A stretch of 64,000 bases of DNA from Chlorogloea purpurea SAG 13.99. GTDB lineage: Bacteria > Cyanobacteriota > Cyanobacteriia > Cyanobacteriales > Microcystaceae. The stretch covers positions 1 through 64,000 of the forward strand of contig JADQBB010000023.1 of assembly GCA_016903695.1 (NCBI GenBank), in the 5' to 3' direction. Under the pieces are notes generated by a model. The model saw only the letters and a list, made by a program, of their open reading frames with translations. It was not told the DNA's origin and did no database searches. Below are positions 45,588-55,800 of this stretch, in pieces; positions within the stretch are counted from its first letter, which is position 1, and each line of letters starts with the position of its first letter. Made by a program: the position numbers and the translations under genes.

Positions 45588-47066
45588 CTAACCCACCTTC
45601 TTCCCCCGCTTGGGTTTAATAGCGGGTTCAGCTTCTTGGGGCGAAACTTCCGCCCGTTTGTAAGCCTCGTCTAACACTTCCGAAAGAGTCGGGTGGGTAT
45701 GAATATAGAAAGCCAAATCCTGTACTTTCTGTCTTTTGGCGATCGCATTAGCCGCCTCTTGAATCAAATCAGAAGCGTGGATGCCGATAATATGCACCCC
45801 TAATACCTCTCCCGTATCGGGGCGGTATACCACTTTAGCCAATCCCTCGGTTTCTCCCTCGGCCAAGGCTTTAGAATTACCTTTAAAATAGGTTTTCACG
45901 GAAGTAACGCTGAATCCTTCCTCTTTCCCTAAAGCTTCCGCTTGCGGCTCGGTCAAGCCCACATAACTGATTTCGGGATGGGTGAAAGCGGCTGCGGGGA
46001 TACAGCGATAGTCAATGGTTTTCTCTCTGCCACAGATATTTTCTACCGCTATGACTCCTTGACCGGAAGCCGCGTGAGCTAACATCATTTTACCGGTAGC
46101 GTCGCCCACGGCCCAGAGATGGGGGATGGGTTGACCTTCTTTGAGGACTTGCATCTTGTCGTTAACGGGAATATAACCCCGCTTATCGAGTTGCACACCC
46201 ACGGATTCTATACCGAGATTTTTCGTGGCGGGGATGCGCCCCGTGGCTACGAGACAGGCATCTACTTCTAAGACTTCTATTGTCTCTTTGGTTTTCATGT
46301 CGGCTAATTCGATCGTCACCGGATTACCAGGTTTAACGCTTTTGGCAATCACGCCCACGTAAGTCTCTATATCTCTGGGTTTGATTAATACCCTCTCGGC
46401 GATTTTGGAAATCTCCGGGTCAAATCCAGGCATTAAATTGTCTAAGGCTTCGATCATCGTCACCTCACAACCGAGGGCGGTGTATATATCGGAAAATTCT
46501 AAACCGATGTAACCGCTGCCGATAATGGCTAACCATTGGGGGAGAGTTTCTAGTCTCACCGCTTCATCGCTGGTGAAGACGGTTTTATGATCGATTTCGA
46601 TACCTGGTGGTACGAAGGGAATCGACCCAGGACAGAGCATAATGTCTTTAGCGGTATAAACTTTCTCGCCGCTATCACCGATGACGCTCACTTTGTGGGT
46701 ATCGACTACTTTACCCCAACCTTGAAGAGTATCGACCTTCAGACGCTTTAAACTGTTGGTCAAGTCGGCGCGAATTTTGCCCACTAAGTTATTAGCGTGG
46801 TCAGAGATGGTGGTACGATCGAAGTTAACCGCACCCAATTGTATACCCAGAGAAGCGAGATGATGACTATCCCTTAACTCTCTCACTCGCCCTGAAGCTG
46901 CCAGCAGGGCTTTGGACGGGATACAGCCACGATTGACGCAGGTGCCGCCCATATCCTTCGCTTCTATGATCGCGGTTTTCAAACCACATTTAACGGCGTG
47001 TAAGGCGGCACCGTGACCCCCTACGCCCGCACCGATAATAATTAAATCATAATCAAACTCGCTCAT
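45588..47066 (-). CDS. lpdA: dihydrolipoyl dehydrogenase
   Basis: A 492-residue flavoprotein, the E3 component of 2-oxoacid dehydrogenase complexes and the glycine cleavage system. FAD motif [17 protein letters not shown], redox-active cysteines in [18 protein letters not shown] motif [12 protein letters not shown], and the catalytic His-Glu pair in [11 protein letters not shown] basic tail of about 20 residues ends the protein (KPKRGKKVG), as in other cyanobacterial versions. It stands alone on the minus strand. Confidence 0.95.
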   Translation of the reverse strand: MSEFDYDLIIIGAGVGGHGAALHAVKCGLKTAIIEAKDMGGTCVNRGCIPSKALLAASGRVRELRDSHHLASLGIQLGAVNFDRTTISDHANNLVGKIRADLTNSLKRLKVDTLQGWGKVVDTHKVSVIGDSGEKVYTAKDIMLCPGSIPFVPPGIEIDHKTVFTSDEAVRLETLPQWLAIIGSGYIGLEFSDIYTALGCEVTMIEALDNLMPGFDPEISKIAERVLIKPRDIETYVGVIAKSVKPGNPVTIELADMKTKETIEVLEVDACLVATGRIPATKNLGIESVGVQLDKRGYIPVNDKMQVLKEGQPIPHLWAVGDATGKMMLAHAASGQGVIAVENICGREKTIDYRCIPAAAFTHPEISYVGLTEPQAEALGKEEGFSVTSVKTYFKGNSKALAEGETEGLAKVVYRPDTGEVLGVHIIGIHASDLIQEAANAIAKRQKVQDLAFYIHTHPTLSEVLDEAYKRAEVSPQEAEPAIKPKRGKKVG

Positions 47067-47212
47067 AGCTCTCCAGGGTGTATCGTAGGTGAGTTGAAAT
47101 TTTATTAGAATAGTAATTAACGTGTTAACTTAGTATTCACTTTGTTGTCCTCACTGTCAAGATCCGATCGTTCCACCCTATTATCGTCTCTACTCCCAAG
47201 TAAAAACAATTT

Positions 47213-47461
47213 ATGAAAGTTTGGCTCGTTACTGTTGTCCTTCTATTCGTTGCACTGCAATTATTTGAAGCTATTAAAGGTTTTATATTACCGCTACCGA
47301 TCTATGTTTTAGCCGGTGCATTTTTAGCGATAGTTTCTAATTACAATAAAGGCGTAGATGATATTTTTAAAAATTCTTCTCATCCTGTCATATCTCAAAA
47401 TGCTACTGTAGAAAACGATCTAGCTTTATTAAATGGAGTGGAAGAAAATCCCAAAAATTAG
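47213..47461 (+). CDS. small membrane protein of unknown function
   Basis: An 82-residue protein with two hydrophobic segments at about 3-20 (VWLVTVVLLFVALQLF) and 28-43 (LPIYVLAGAFLAIVSN), then a polar C-terminal half. I recognise it only as the kind of small membrane protein conserved in cyanobacteria. It precedes the heavy-metal ATPase by 57 bases in the same direction and could be in the same transcript, but no metal-binding motif is present. Confidence 0.6.
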   Translation: MKVWLVTVVLLFVALQLFEAIKGFILPLPIYVLAGAFLAIVSNYNKGVDDIFKNSSHPVISQNATVENDLALLNGVEENPKN

Positions 47462-47518
47462 CCTCGAAAAACCAATCAATACTAAATTTGATCCCATAAT
47501 ATTTCCCAACTTATATCT

Positions 47519-49792
47519 ATGTTAGTTGCTCCAGAGTTAGAATTGAAAACTGCCACCCTAGATGTAAAGGGGATGAAATGCGCGGGCTGTGTTAAGGCAG
47601 TAGAGCGTCAACTCCAACAAAATCAGGGTGTAACTTCGGCCCTCGTTAACTTGATAACCGAAGTGGCGGTGATTCAATACGTACCAGAAAAAATTCAGCC
47701 CCAACAACTGGCAGAAAAATTAACGGCTATCGGCTTCCCCACGGAACTACGGGCGGGGGAAACAATTACGAAAAGAGAGAGGGAAGATCGATCGTCCCCT
47801 CGAACCAATTTAATTATCGCCCTCTCGCTGTTAATTTTCTCCTCCATCGGTCATCTTCACCACATAGGGGGGCCGAGAATACCGATTCTCAGTAGTATAG
47901 AGTTTCATTGGTTATTAGCTACGATCGCTATACTGGTTCCGGGGCGGGATATTTTTATCGATGGTTGGCGGGGATTGCGTCACGGTATGCCCAATATGAA
48001 TACTCTGGTGAGTTTGGGCACAGGCAGCGCTTACGGGGCTAGTTCGATCGCTTTCTTCTTTCCCCGTCTCGGATGGGAATGCTTTTTCGATGAGCCGGTG
48101 ATGTTATTGGGTTTTATTTTACTCGGTCGTGCCCTGGAATTAGGAGCGAGAAACCGCGCCGGTGACGATTTGCGGGCTTTACTGCAATTACAACCCCCGA
48201 ACGCCCACCTGGTAGGTAATCCAGAGGATTTAGACGGGGGTATTAATATCCCCGTGGAAAAAGTGCGCCCCGGAGAGTGGTTGAGAGTTTTACCCGGGGA
48301 GAAAGTGCCGGTGGACGGTAAGATTATCACCGGCGAGACTACCGTGGATGAATCCCTGTTGACGGGGGAGTCCTTACCGGTAGTTAAAGGTATAGAGGCG
48401 GGAGTTATCGGTGGTACGATCAATCTATCGGGTGCGATCGTGATTGCGGCAACCGGTGTGGGCACAGATACGACTCTGGCTAAGATCATCGCTTCCGTGG
48501 AAAACGCTCAAGTTAATAAAGCCCCGATTCAGAAATTAGCGGATACGGTGGCGGGTTATTTTTCCTACGGGGTTATGACGATCGCCGCCGGGGTATTTTG
48601 TTTCTGGAACTTCTTCGGCGTTTATTGGTTTCCCTGGGTTTTAAATAACAATCACGATGGTATGGTTATGCACACATCGGGGTTAATATTAAGCCTGAAA
48701 CTAGCTATATCGGTTTTAGTCATAGCTTGCCCTTGTGCCCTCGGTTTGGCTACTCCCACGGCTATATTAGTGGGAACGGGTTTGGGCGCTCAAAAAGGAT
48801 TATTGATCAAGGGCGGTGATGTTTTAGAACAAGTTCATCGTCTCGATACGATCGTTTTAGACAAGACGGGAACTGTAACCCGGGGTAAGCTGAAAGTTGT
48901 GGATTATCGAACTTTAAACCATTGTCCACCGGGGTATCTTTTCCAGTTAGCGGCCACAGTAGAAAAGGGCACCAATCACCCACTAGGCACAGCTATTTTA
49001 AACGCGTTCAAAAGTTACGATCTCCCCCTATTGATGGCTCAAGATTTTCAAACCCGATCCGGTTCAGGTGTATCGGCTTTAATAGAGGGGGAAAGAGTTT
49101 ATGTGGGCAATCGACGCTATTTAGAGTCGGCGGGTATCGAGTTTAATGATGGGGTAGATGGGGAGAAAACCGTCGTCTATGTGGGTAAATCAGGGCAGTG
49201 CTTAGGAAATATTTATTTAGAGGATCAACTGCGTCCATCAGCAAAGTCAACGGTTAAAAGATTACAGGATTTAGGGCTACAGGTATTGTTAGTGACGGGA
49301 GATGCAGAAGGGGTGGCTAAAAGCATCGGTCATAAGTTAGAGATCGAGCGAGTTCACGCGGGCGTATCTCCAGGAGGCAAAGCTGATATTATTGACAATC
49401 TCCAAAAAGAAGGCAGAGTTGTAGGAATGGTGGGCGATGGAATTAATGATGCCCCCGCTCTGGCTCAAGCCGATGTAGGCATAAGTTTGGGAAGTGGGAC
49501 GGAAGTAGCCATGGAAACTGCTAAGATCGTGCTGATGGGCGATCGTTTAGAATCTATTGTTGAATCTATAGAATTAAGTTTAAAAACTTATCAGAAAATT
49601 CGTCAAAATTTATTTTGGGCCTTGGGTTATAATCTCTGCGGTATTCCTATCGCCGGGGGCGCTTTATTACCTCATTTTGGCTTACTATTAAGTCCCGCTC
49701 TATCGGGGGCCTTGATGGCCACCAGTTCGATTATAGTGGTTACTAATTCATTGCTCCTACGCCGTCAATTCCCTAACCATAAATCAAGATGA
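47519..49792 (+). CDS. copper-type P1B ATPase
   Basis: A 757-residue metal-transporting ATPase. The N-terminal HMA domain binds metal through MKCAGC. The membrane CPC motif (IACPCALGLATPT) assigns it to the copper/silver class. Also present are the phosphatase loop LLTGES, the phosphorylation site DKTGTVTRGK, the HP motif (TNHPLG) and the hinge GDGINDAPAL. In cyanobacteria two such pumps, CtaA and PacS, carry copper to the thylakoid. I cannot decide between them. The stop overlaps the FHA gene start by four bases. Confidence 0.9.
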   Translation: MLVAPELELKTATLDVKGMKCAGCVKAVERQLQQNQGVTSALVNLITEVAVIQYVPEKIQPQQLAEKLTAIGFPTELRAGETITKREREDRSSPRTNLIIALSLLIFSSIGHLHHIGGPRIPILSSIEFHWLLATIAILVPGRDIFIDGWRGLRHGMPNMNTLVSLGTGSAYGASSIAFFFPRLGWECFFDEPVMLLGFILLGRALELGARNRAGDDLRALLQLQPPNAHLVGNPEDLDGGINIPVEKVRPGEWLRVLPGEKVPVDGKIITGETTVDESLLTGESLPVVKGIEAGVIGGTINLSGAIVIAATGVGTDTTLAKIIASVENAQVNKAPIQKLADTVAGYFSYGVMTIAAGVFCFWNFFGVYWFPWVLNNNHDGMVMHTSGLILSLKLAISVLVIACPCALGLATPTAILVGTGLGAQKGLLIKGGDVLEQVHRLDTIVLDKTGTVTRGKLKVVDYRTLNHCPPGYLFQLAATVEKGTNHPLGTAILNAFKSYDLPLLMAQDFQTRSGSGVSALIEGERVYVGNRRYLESAGIEFNDGVDGEKTVVYVGKSGQCLGNIYLEDQLRPSAKSTVKRLQDLGLQVLLVTGDAEGVAKSIGHKLEIERVHAGVSPGGKADIIDNLQKEGRVVGMVGDGINDAPALAQADVGISLGSGTEVAMETAKIVLMGDRLESIVESIELSLKTYQKIRQNLFWALGYNLCGIPIAGGALLPHFGLLLSPALSGALMATSSIIVVTNSLLLRRQFPNHKSR

Positions 49793-50247
49793 CTAATATC
49801 ACCGAACTTATTCAAAAGCAACATTTTTTAATTATCGAAGATGAGAAAGGTAGACGAAAACTTGTTCTCAGGGATGTTTATTATTCCCTTGGACGTTCTC
49901 CAGGATGTAAGATCCATCTCCAATCCCGCTTCGTTTCCCGTTATCACGCCACTTTAGAGCGTTGCCTCGATCACAGTGGCTCGAGCTATTATCGGCTTAT
50001 CGACGGTGATGGCAAAGAGCGGATCAGTGCTAACGGTTTATTGGTCAATGGCAAGAAAATAGAAGCTCACAAACTGCGTCACGGCGATGAAATCGTTTTT
50101 GGCCCCCAAGTTTTCGCTATTTATCAATATATCGAGATCGATGGCAAGATTACTTATTCCGATGGCAATGTCCTCGATGTCACTCTCTTAGACCCTTCGA
50201 TAATGGAATTCGGCGACGAAGATGAAGATACTACCGGATTATTTTAG
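49789..50247 (+). CDS. FHA-domain protein
   Basis: A 152-residue cytoplasmic protein with one forkhead-associated domain, which binds phosphothreonine peptides. The key blocks are YSLGRSPGCKIHL, SRFVSRYHATLER and the later NGLLVNGKKIEAHKLRHGDEI. The C-terminal 30 residues are acidic. It is translationally coupled to the P-type ATPase (ATGA overlap), which suggests a regulatory link through Ser/Thr phosphorylation, though that is inference. Its stop overlaps the convergent gene by four bases. Confidence 0.85.
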   Translation: MTNITELIQKQHFLIIEDEKGRRKLVLRDVYYSLGRSPGCKIHLQSRFVSRYHATLERCLDHSGSSYYRLIDGDGKERISANGLLVNGKKIEAHKLRHGDEIVFGPQVFAIYQYIEIDGKITYSDGNVLDVTLLDPSIMEFGDEDEDTTGLF

Positions 50248-50591
50248 GCTGGCACATTGGCTATTAATTTCCACTGGTGGTCTTCTGAAAGAATTTTTTG
50301 CAATTTATCGAACATTTGCCGACAATGATTTTGAGTTTGTAAGGGCAATTCATCGTTTTTAACCACTAGATTAACCTGTATTCCTTTAGCTGTGGCCGTG
50401 GTACTGTCGATGAGAACTTCTATGGTTACTAATTTAGAAAATAAGACTTTACCCGGTACTTCCCGCGCCATTATATAATCGATCGTATGATAGATCACAT
50501 CGAAACTGCAAAACTGTAACACTTCATTCAACATGGGTTTTAGTTCTTCTAAAGATATTTTCACCAAGTAAGAGCAGACGTAACGGGCCAT
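50244..50591 (-). CDS. conserved cyanobacterial hypothetical protein
   Basis: A 115-residue soluble protein with no recognised domain. It reads as alternating helices and strands (VCSYLVKISLEELKPMLNEVL, then LVTIEVLIDSTTATAKGIQVNLVVK) and contains three cysteines. It is divergent from holB with only 29 bases between starts, and its end overlaps the FHA gene by four bases. The composition is normal for the region, so it is probably real, but function is unknown. Confidence 0.6.
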   Translation of the reverse strand: MARYVCSYLVKISLEELKPMLNEVLQFCSFDVIYHTIDYIMAREVPGKVLFSKLVTIEVLIDSTTATAKGIQVNLVVKNDELPLQTQNHCRQMFDKLQKILSEDHQWKLIANVPA

Positions 50592-50620
50592 AATTAATTA
50601 CTATTTTAAAAAGGTTTTCT

Positions 50621-51574
50621 ATGGAATGGTCAAAAATTGTCGGACAGAATCAAGCGATCGAGTTACTAGAGAGAAGTTTAGAACTAAAATCGATCGCACC
50701 AGCTTATTTATTCGTCGGTGCTAACGGTATAGGACGCAAGTTAACGGCTAAATGTTTCTGTCACCATCTTCTCTGTGTGAATAAAGCCGACTTCGAGAAA
50801 GCTTTACAACAAAAAAAGATCGAGGAAGGTAATCATCCCGATCTACTCTGGATCGAGCCTACTTACCAGTATAAAGGAGAATTTTTCACTTTAGAGCAAG
50901 CCATAGAAGCGGGCTTGAAAAGAAAGTCACCGCCAGGAATCAGAATCGAACAAGTGCGAGAAATCGGACGGTTTTTAAGCCGGCCGCCCCTGGAATCAGA
51001 GAGAGCGATGGTGGTGATAGAATCAGCCGAGACGATGACGGAAGGGGCGGCCAACGCCCTGTTAAAAACCCTCGAAGAACCAGGTAGAGCCACATTGATC
51101 CTCATCGCCCCCGCCACGGAAAGCTTATTACCCACCCTCGTATCCCGGTGTCAACGCGTACCCTTCTATCGTCTCTCGGAATCGGCACTGAAAGAAGTAT
51201 TGAAAAAGCAAGGTTACGGTTTCATTCTCGAACAGGAAGAAATCATCGGTCTGGCTCAAGGTAGCCCCGGAGAAGCGATTAATATTTCGGAAACCTTAGA
51301 AACGATTCCCGAAGACCTGCGCAATTCTCTCTTGGATTTACCGAGTCAACCCCTACAACTAATGAATTTAGCGAAAAACATCACCAATCATCTCGATACG
51401 GAAACGCAAATTCATCTCATCAACTATCTACAATATTGTTTCTGGAAAAAATATAAAGACCAGGAGATGATTAAACATTTAGAAGGGGCGCGGGGGTCAT
51501 TATTAAGTTACGCACAACCCCGCCTAGTTTGGGAATGTATCTTATTAAAGTTTCTGCCTGCGTCTGTCCATTAA
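50621..51574 (+). CDS. holB: DNA polymerase III subunit delta'
   Basis: A 317-residue clamp-loader subunit. The N-terminal AAA+ module starts WSKIVGQNQAIELLERSL. The P-loop is degenerate (GANGIGRKLTA lacks the usual GKT), as expected for delta', which does not hydrolyse ATP. SAETMTEGAANALLKTLEEPG and LVSRCQRVPF (the SRC motif that acts on a neighbouring subunit) are kept. A zinc-type cysteine cluster is not evident. Its end overlaps convergent thiS by four bases. Confidence 0.88.
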   Translation: MEWSKIVGQNQAIELLERSLELKSIAPAYLFVGANGIGRKLTAKCFCHHLLCVNKADFEKALQQKKIEEGNHPDLLWIEPTYQYKGEFFTLEQAIEAGLKRKSPPGIRIEQVREIGRFLSRPPLESERAMVVIESAETMTEGAANALLKTLEEPGRATLILIAPATESLLPTLVSRCQRVPFYRLSESALKEVLKKQGYGFILEQEEIIGLAQGSPGEAINISETLETIPEDLRNSLLDLPSQPLQLMNLAKNITNHLDTETQIHLINYLQYCFWKKYKDQEMIKHLEGARGSLLSYAQPRLVWECILLKFLPASVH

Positions 51575-51780
51575 CCACCCCCGACAATAGTGACGATTTC
51601 CAATTTATCACCCGCCTGCATCTTGGTATCCTGCCAAAATTGACGGTGCAATATTTCCCCATTGTATTCCACCGCTATCAAACGGGGATTTAAACCCAGA
51701 GACTCTAAAAGTTGCGGCAGGTTAAAATCGGCCGCGCAGGTTTGGAGTTTGCCGTTAACTAGAAGGGTAATTTCAGACAT
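51571..51780 (-). CDS. thiS: sulfur carrier protein ThiS
   Basis: A 69-residue ubiquitin-like protein ending in the diglycine needed for thiocarboxylate formation (IVTIVGGG), the sulfur donor for the thiazole ring of thiamin. I start it at the ATG at 51780 (MSEITLLVNGKLQ), which overlaps the thiE stop by eight bases. The longer frame from 51831 would add 17 residues antiparallel to nothing in the family and overlap thiE more deeply. It is co-transcribed with thiE. Confidence 0.88.
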   Translation of the reverse strand: MSEITLLVNGKLQTCAADFNLPQLLESLGLNPRLIAVEYNGEILHRQFWQDTKMQAGDKLEIVTIVGGG

Positions 51781-52801
51781 AAGTGGAAGATAATCGAGAC
51801 AAAAATTGACCGGTAACAGATTTAGGGTCATCGCTTTGCATGATAGCGCGAACTACCGCTACCTGTCGCGCCCCGGCATCGATAACGGCTTGTAAATTAT
51901 CCAGGTCGATACCGCCGATCGCGAACCAAGGTATAGGACAATGTTCTCTAGCATAACTCACGTAGTTTAAACCGGTTTCCGCTTTACCTGGTTTGGTGGG
52001 AGTAGAATAAACCGGGCCGACTCCAATATAATCGGCTTTCTCTTCTAAAGCTTTAGCCATCTCTTGGGGGTTAGTGGTAGAACGACCGATAATCTTGTTA
52101 TCACCCAATATCGCTCTCGCGGTAGCCACGGGTAAATCCTGTTGCCCCAGGTGAATACCGTCGGCATCTACGCTCGCCGCTAGATCAATACGATCGTTGA
52201 TGATCAATAACGCGCCATACTGATGACAGAGATGACGGAGTTTTCGCGCGTTAGCGAATCGGCTCAGATCATCGCCCTTTTTATCCCGGTACTGCACTAA
52301 CTTTAACCCGCCCTCGAGAGCCGATTCTACCGTCTCTAGTAAGTTGTTATCCGGGGAAGTGACGAGATATAAACCGTAATCATGGAGGGATGATTTAAGG
52401 GGTTGGGACAATAAAGCACTTTCTAAAGTGTAAACCCGATAGCGCAACTCTTTAAATATAGTTCCCATAGAAGGGTCGTATAGTTTGCCGTATTCTTCTA
52501 TCACTCTTAACGCCTCCTGCACCCGGCAAAGATTAGCCCGTAACAAAGCTTGGAGATTTTCCCGCCTCTCTTCTTCGGGATGGGTTAACATGGTTCCAGG
52601 GTCAGAGGGTGTATCGCGGGCTACTCTCAGTTCATCCCGGTGCGAGAGGGCTATAACCTGCCGCATTTCTTTACACTCGTTAGCCAAGACTCGATCGTTC
52701 AAGCCAAAACGACACCATTCCTCGATGATTCTCAAACCTTCTCTCGCCCTGTCTAAATTGGCATCAAGGATTCTTTTAATCGCTATGTCTTCTGATTTCA
52801 T
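51773..52801 (-). CDS. thiE: thiamine phosphate synthase with N-terminal extension
   Basis: A 342-residue protein. The C-terminal 210 residues are thiamine-phosphate synthase, joining the pyrimidine and thiazole halves: VQYRDKKGDDL, LIINDRIDLAASVDADGIHLGQQDLPV, IGVGPVYSTPTKPG and AIGGID. The first 130 residues (ILDANLDRAREGLRIIEEW) form the helical ThiD2-like domain found fused to ThiE in cyanobacteria. thiS follows with an eight-base overlap. The TPR-CHAT gene diverges 93 bases away. Confidence 0.93.
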   Translation of the reverse strand: MKSEDIAIKRILDANLDRAREGLRIIEEWCRFGLNDRVLANECKEMRQVIALSHRDELRVARDTPSDPGTMLTHPEEERRENLQALLRANLCRVQEALRVIEEYGKLYDPSMGTIFKELRYRVYTLESALLSQPLKSSLHDYGLYLVTSPDNNLLETVESALEGGLKLVQYRDKKGDDLSRFANARKLRHLCHQYGALLIINDRIDLAASVDADGIHLGQQDLPVATARAILGDNKIIGRSTTNPQEMAKALEEKADYIGVGPVYSTPTKPGKAETGLNYVSYAREHCPIPWFAIGGIDLDNLQAVIDAGARQVAVVRAIMQSDDPKSVTGQFLSRLSSTYV

Positions 52802-52894
52802 TTAAGTTTTCTAGTTACCATTCGGGTAACGAAACGTTATTCGGAGGAGTCTTATCCTACTATAGATAATACACGCTGATTAACAATAGTTTCT

Positions 52895-55800
52895 ATGGAT
52901 TCTCGACCGAAGCTCCTGGGTTTGGTAACTGTTTGTTTAAGTTTATCCTCTGGGTTGCCCCTTTTGACGGGTTGGCTAATACTCACGCCGACGATCGTCA
53001 GCGCCCAAACTGTAGAAGATAAACAAACCCAATTGGCGAAGTTAGTCCAACAAGGCGGGCGACAATTCAATCAATCCCAATTTAAAGAAGGACTTACCAG
53101 CTATCAGCAAGCTTTGATTATTATCAGACAGTTAATCGCTTTTGCCGATCGAGAAAATCGCCCCAAGTTAAGGGCGTGGGAAGATAGTATATTACGCAGT
53201 ATCGGTATCGGCTATTATCGCTTGGGTGATTATCAAAGTGCCATCAAAGCTTTTGAAGAATCTCTCGCTATTTCCCAAGAGATTAATAATGGGGGGGGTG
53301 AGGTACTGACTCTCAACGGCTTGGGGAATATTTATAATTTATTGGGGCAGAATCAACAGGCTTTAGATCTGTACGATCGAGCCTTGGTTATTCTCGAAAA
53401 AATGTCCCGAACTAGTTCTAAGGAAGAACGGGAATCGATTCGCAAAAACGAAAGTACCACGATTAATAATATCGGTAATATATATATAAATTTGGGTCAA
53501 TACAGCAAAGCTCTCGACTATTTCACCAGATCTTTAAAAATTTCCCAAGAGTTGAGCGATCGTTCGGGGGAAAAAACCAATCTCAGTAATATAGGCGTTA
53601 TCTACACCAATTTAGGAGACTCGAAAAAAGCTTTAGAATATTTTGAAAAATCTTTGGCTATCTCCCGAGAGATTAATGATTCGTTGGGTCAAAGTATAAC
53701 CTTGAATAATCTCGGTCTGATCTATAGCAACATGGGCAATACTACTAAAGCTTTAGATTATTACAACCAATCTTTACTGATCACCCGTAAAGCGGGAGAT
53801 AGAAATGGTGAAAAGACGACGCTCAATAATATTGGGTCGTTGTACGATAATTTAGGAGACTATAAAAAAGCGATCAATTTTTATAAACAGTCTCTAGGGA
53901 TCTCTGAAAGTATAGGGGATAAACCTGGAGAAAAAATCAGCCTCAATAATATCGGCGGTATTTATAATAAACAGGGAGATTATAAAACCGCTTTGGTCTA
54001 TTATGAACAAGCTTTAAACTTGAGTAAAGAGCAGGGAGATAAAAACGGCGAAGCTATCACTCTCAATAATATCGGTAATACCTATGACAAGATGGGAGAT
54101 TATAAAACCGCTCTCTCCAATTATGAAGCGGCTCTGTCTTTAGTAGCAGGAAATAATGATAAGGGAAGTGAAAGCATCACTCTCAATAATATCGGTGCAG
54201 TCTACGTCAACTTAGGCGATTACCAGAAGGCTTTAGATTACTTTCAAAAGTCCTTCAAGATTTTAGAAACCTTGGGTTATAAACCTTTAATAGGCATAAG
54301 TTTAAATAATTTAGGCAATATCTATGATAAGTTGGGCGATTATCCTACCGCCTTGGAATACTACCAGAAAGCCTTGACCATATTAGTTGCCGCGGGAGAC
54401 AAAGCTAATCAAGGCAGCGCTCTCAATAATATCGCCACTGTCTATAGTAAATTAGGCAATTATAGCCAAGCCCTTAACTATTACCAGCAGGCTTTAAACA
54501 TACAAAGCGCCATAGGCAATCAAGGAGAAGTCAGCACCGTTTTCAACAATCTGGGTAATCTTTCCCGCAATCAGGGCAATTATCAACAAGCCCTGGAGTA
54601 TTATGAAAAAGCTTTGGTCATCGCTCAGAAAATTGGTAGCCGCTACGCGGAAAATACGGTACTGGCTAATTTAGGGGAAACTTATCAAAATTTAGGAGAG
54701 TCCCATAAAGCCTTAGAGTATTTCGATAAAGCTCTCCTTCTAGCTACCAATATAAACGATCGAGCCGGACAAGCCACCATACTCAATAATTTCGGCGTGG
54801 TGTATACCAGTTTAGGTCAGTATAGTAAAGCTCTGGAGGCTTATGAAAAATCCCTGAAAATTTCCCAAGCTATGGGAGATCAATACGCAGTCGGTGTTAG
54901 TCTCAATAATATGGGGATCATTCACAATACTTTAGGACAGAATCAAGAAGCCTTGAAGTATTATCAGCAAGCCTTGCAGTTACGGCAAAAAATCGGAGAC
55001 AAATCTGGTGTCAGCACTAGCTTGAATAACATAGGTTTTATCTACTTCGATCAGAAACAATATGAAGAATCTTTAAAATATTTCCAGCAGTCTTTAACTC
55101 TCAATCACGAAATTGGCAATGTGGCTTCAGAAGCGAAAGCTACCAATAATCTAGGCAACGCCTACGAAAATTTAGGACAGAAAGATAAAGCCGTGGAAAA
55201 TTACGAGAAAGCCTTGACAATAGCTCGCTCCATAGGGGATAAAGACACAGAAGCGAGAGCAATAAATAATATCGGCTATAGCTATTTTGACAAACAAGAT
55301 TATCAAAAGACACTCGAATACTTCCAGCAGGCTCTAGTGATCAGTAGAGCGATCAAAAATCAAGAATTAGAAGGGACTATATTAAATAACTTGGGGATAG
55401 TGTGGGAAAAACAAGGCTCTCCACAGTTAGCGGTATTCTTCTTCAAACAATCGGTCAATACCTATGAAAATATCCGCCAGAATATCCGCAGTTTATCGCA
55501 AGTACAACAACAGTCCTACGTGGATACTATTTCTCACACTTATCGGCGCTTGGCAGACATATTACTACAGCTCGATCGAGTCTTAGAAGCCCAGAGAGTC
55601 CTCGACCTTTTAAAAGTGCAAGAATTAGACGACTATCTCAGTAACGTGCGCGGTAACGCCAACACCCAAGAGGGAATCGATAACCTACCTGGTGAAACGA
55701 AAATCCTCGACGAATATAATAAGTTACAAGATAGAGGCATTAAAGTCGGACAGGAACTAAGTCAATTGCGACAGATTCCCGAATCAGGACGTACAGAACT

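Noticed and set aside
53189-55501. Regular 120-bp repeats considered as a possible CRISPR or satellite array.
   Set aside because: They are in frame and encode TPR units with variable DNA sequence, so they are coding repeats.
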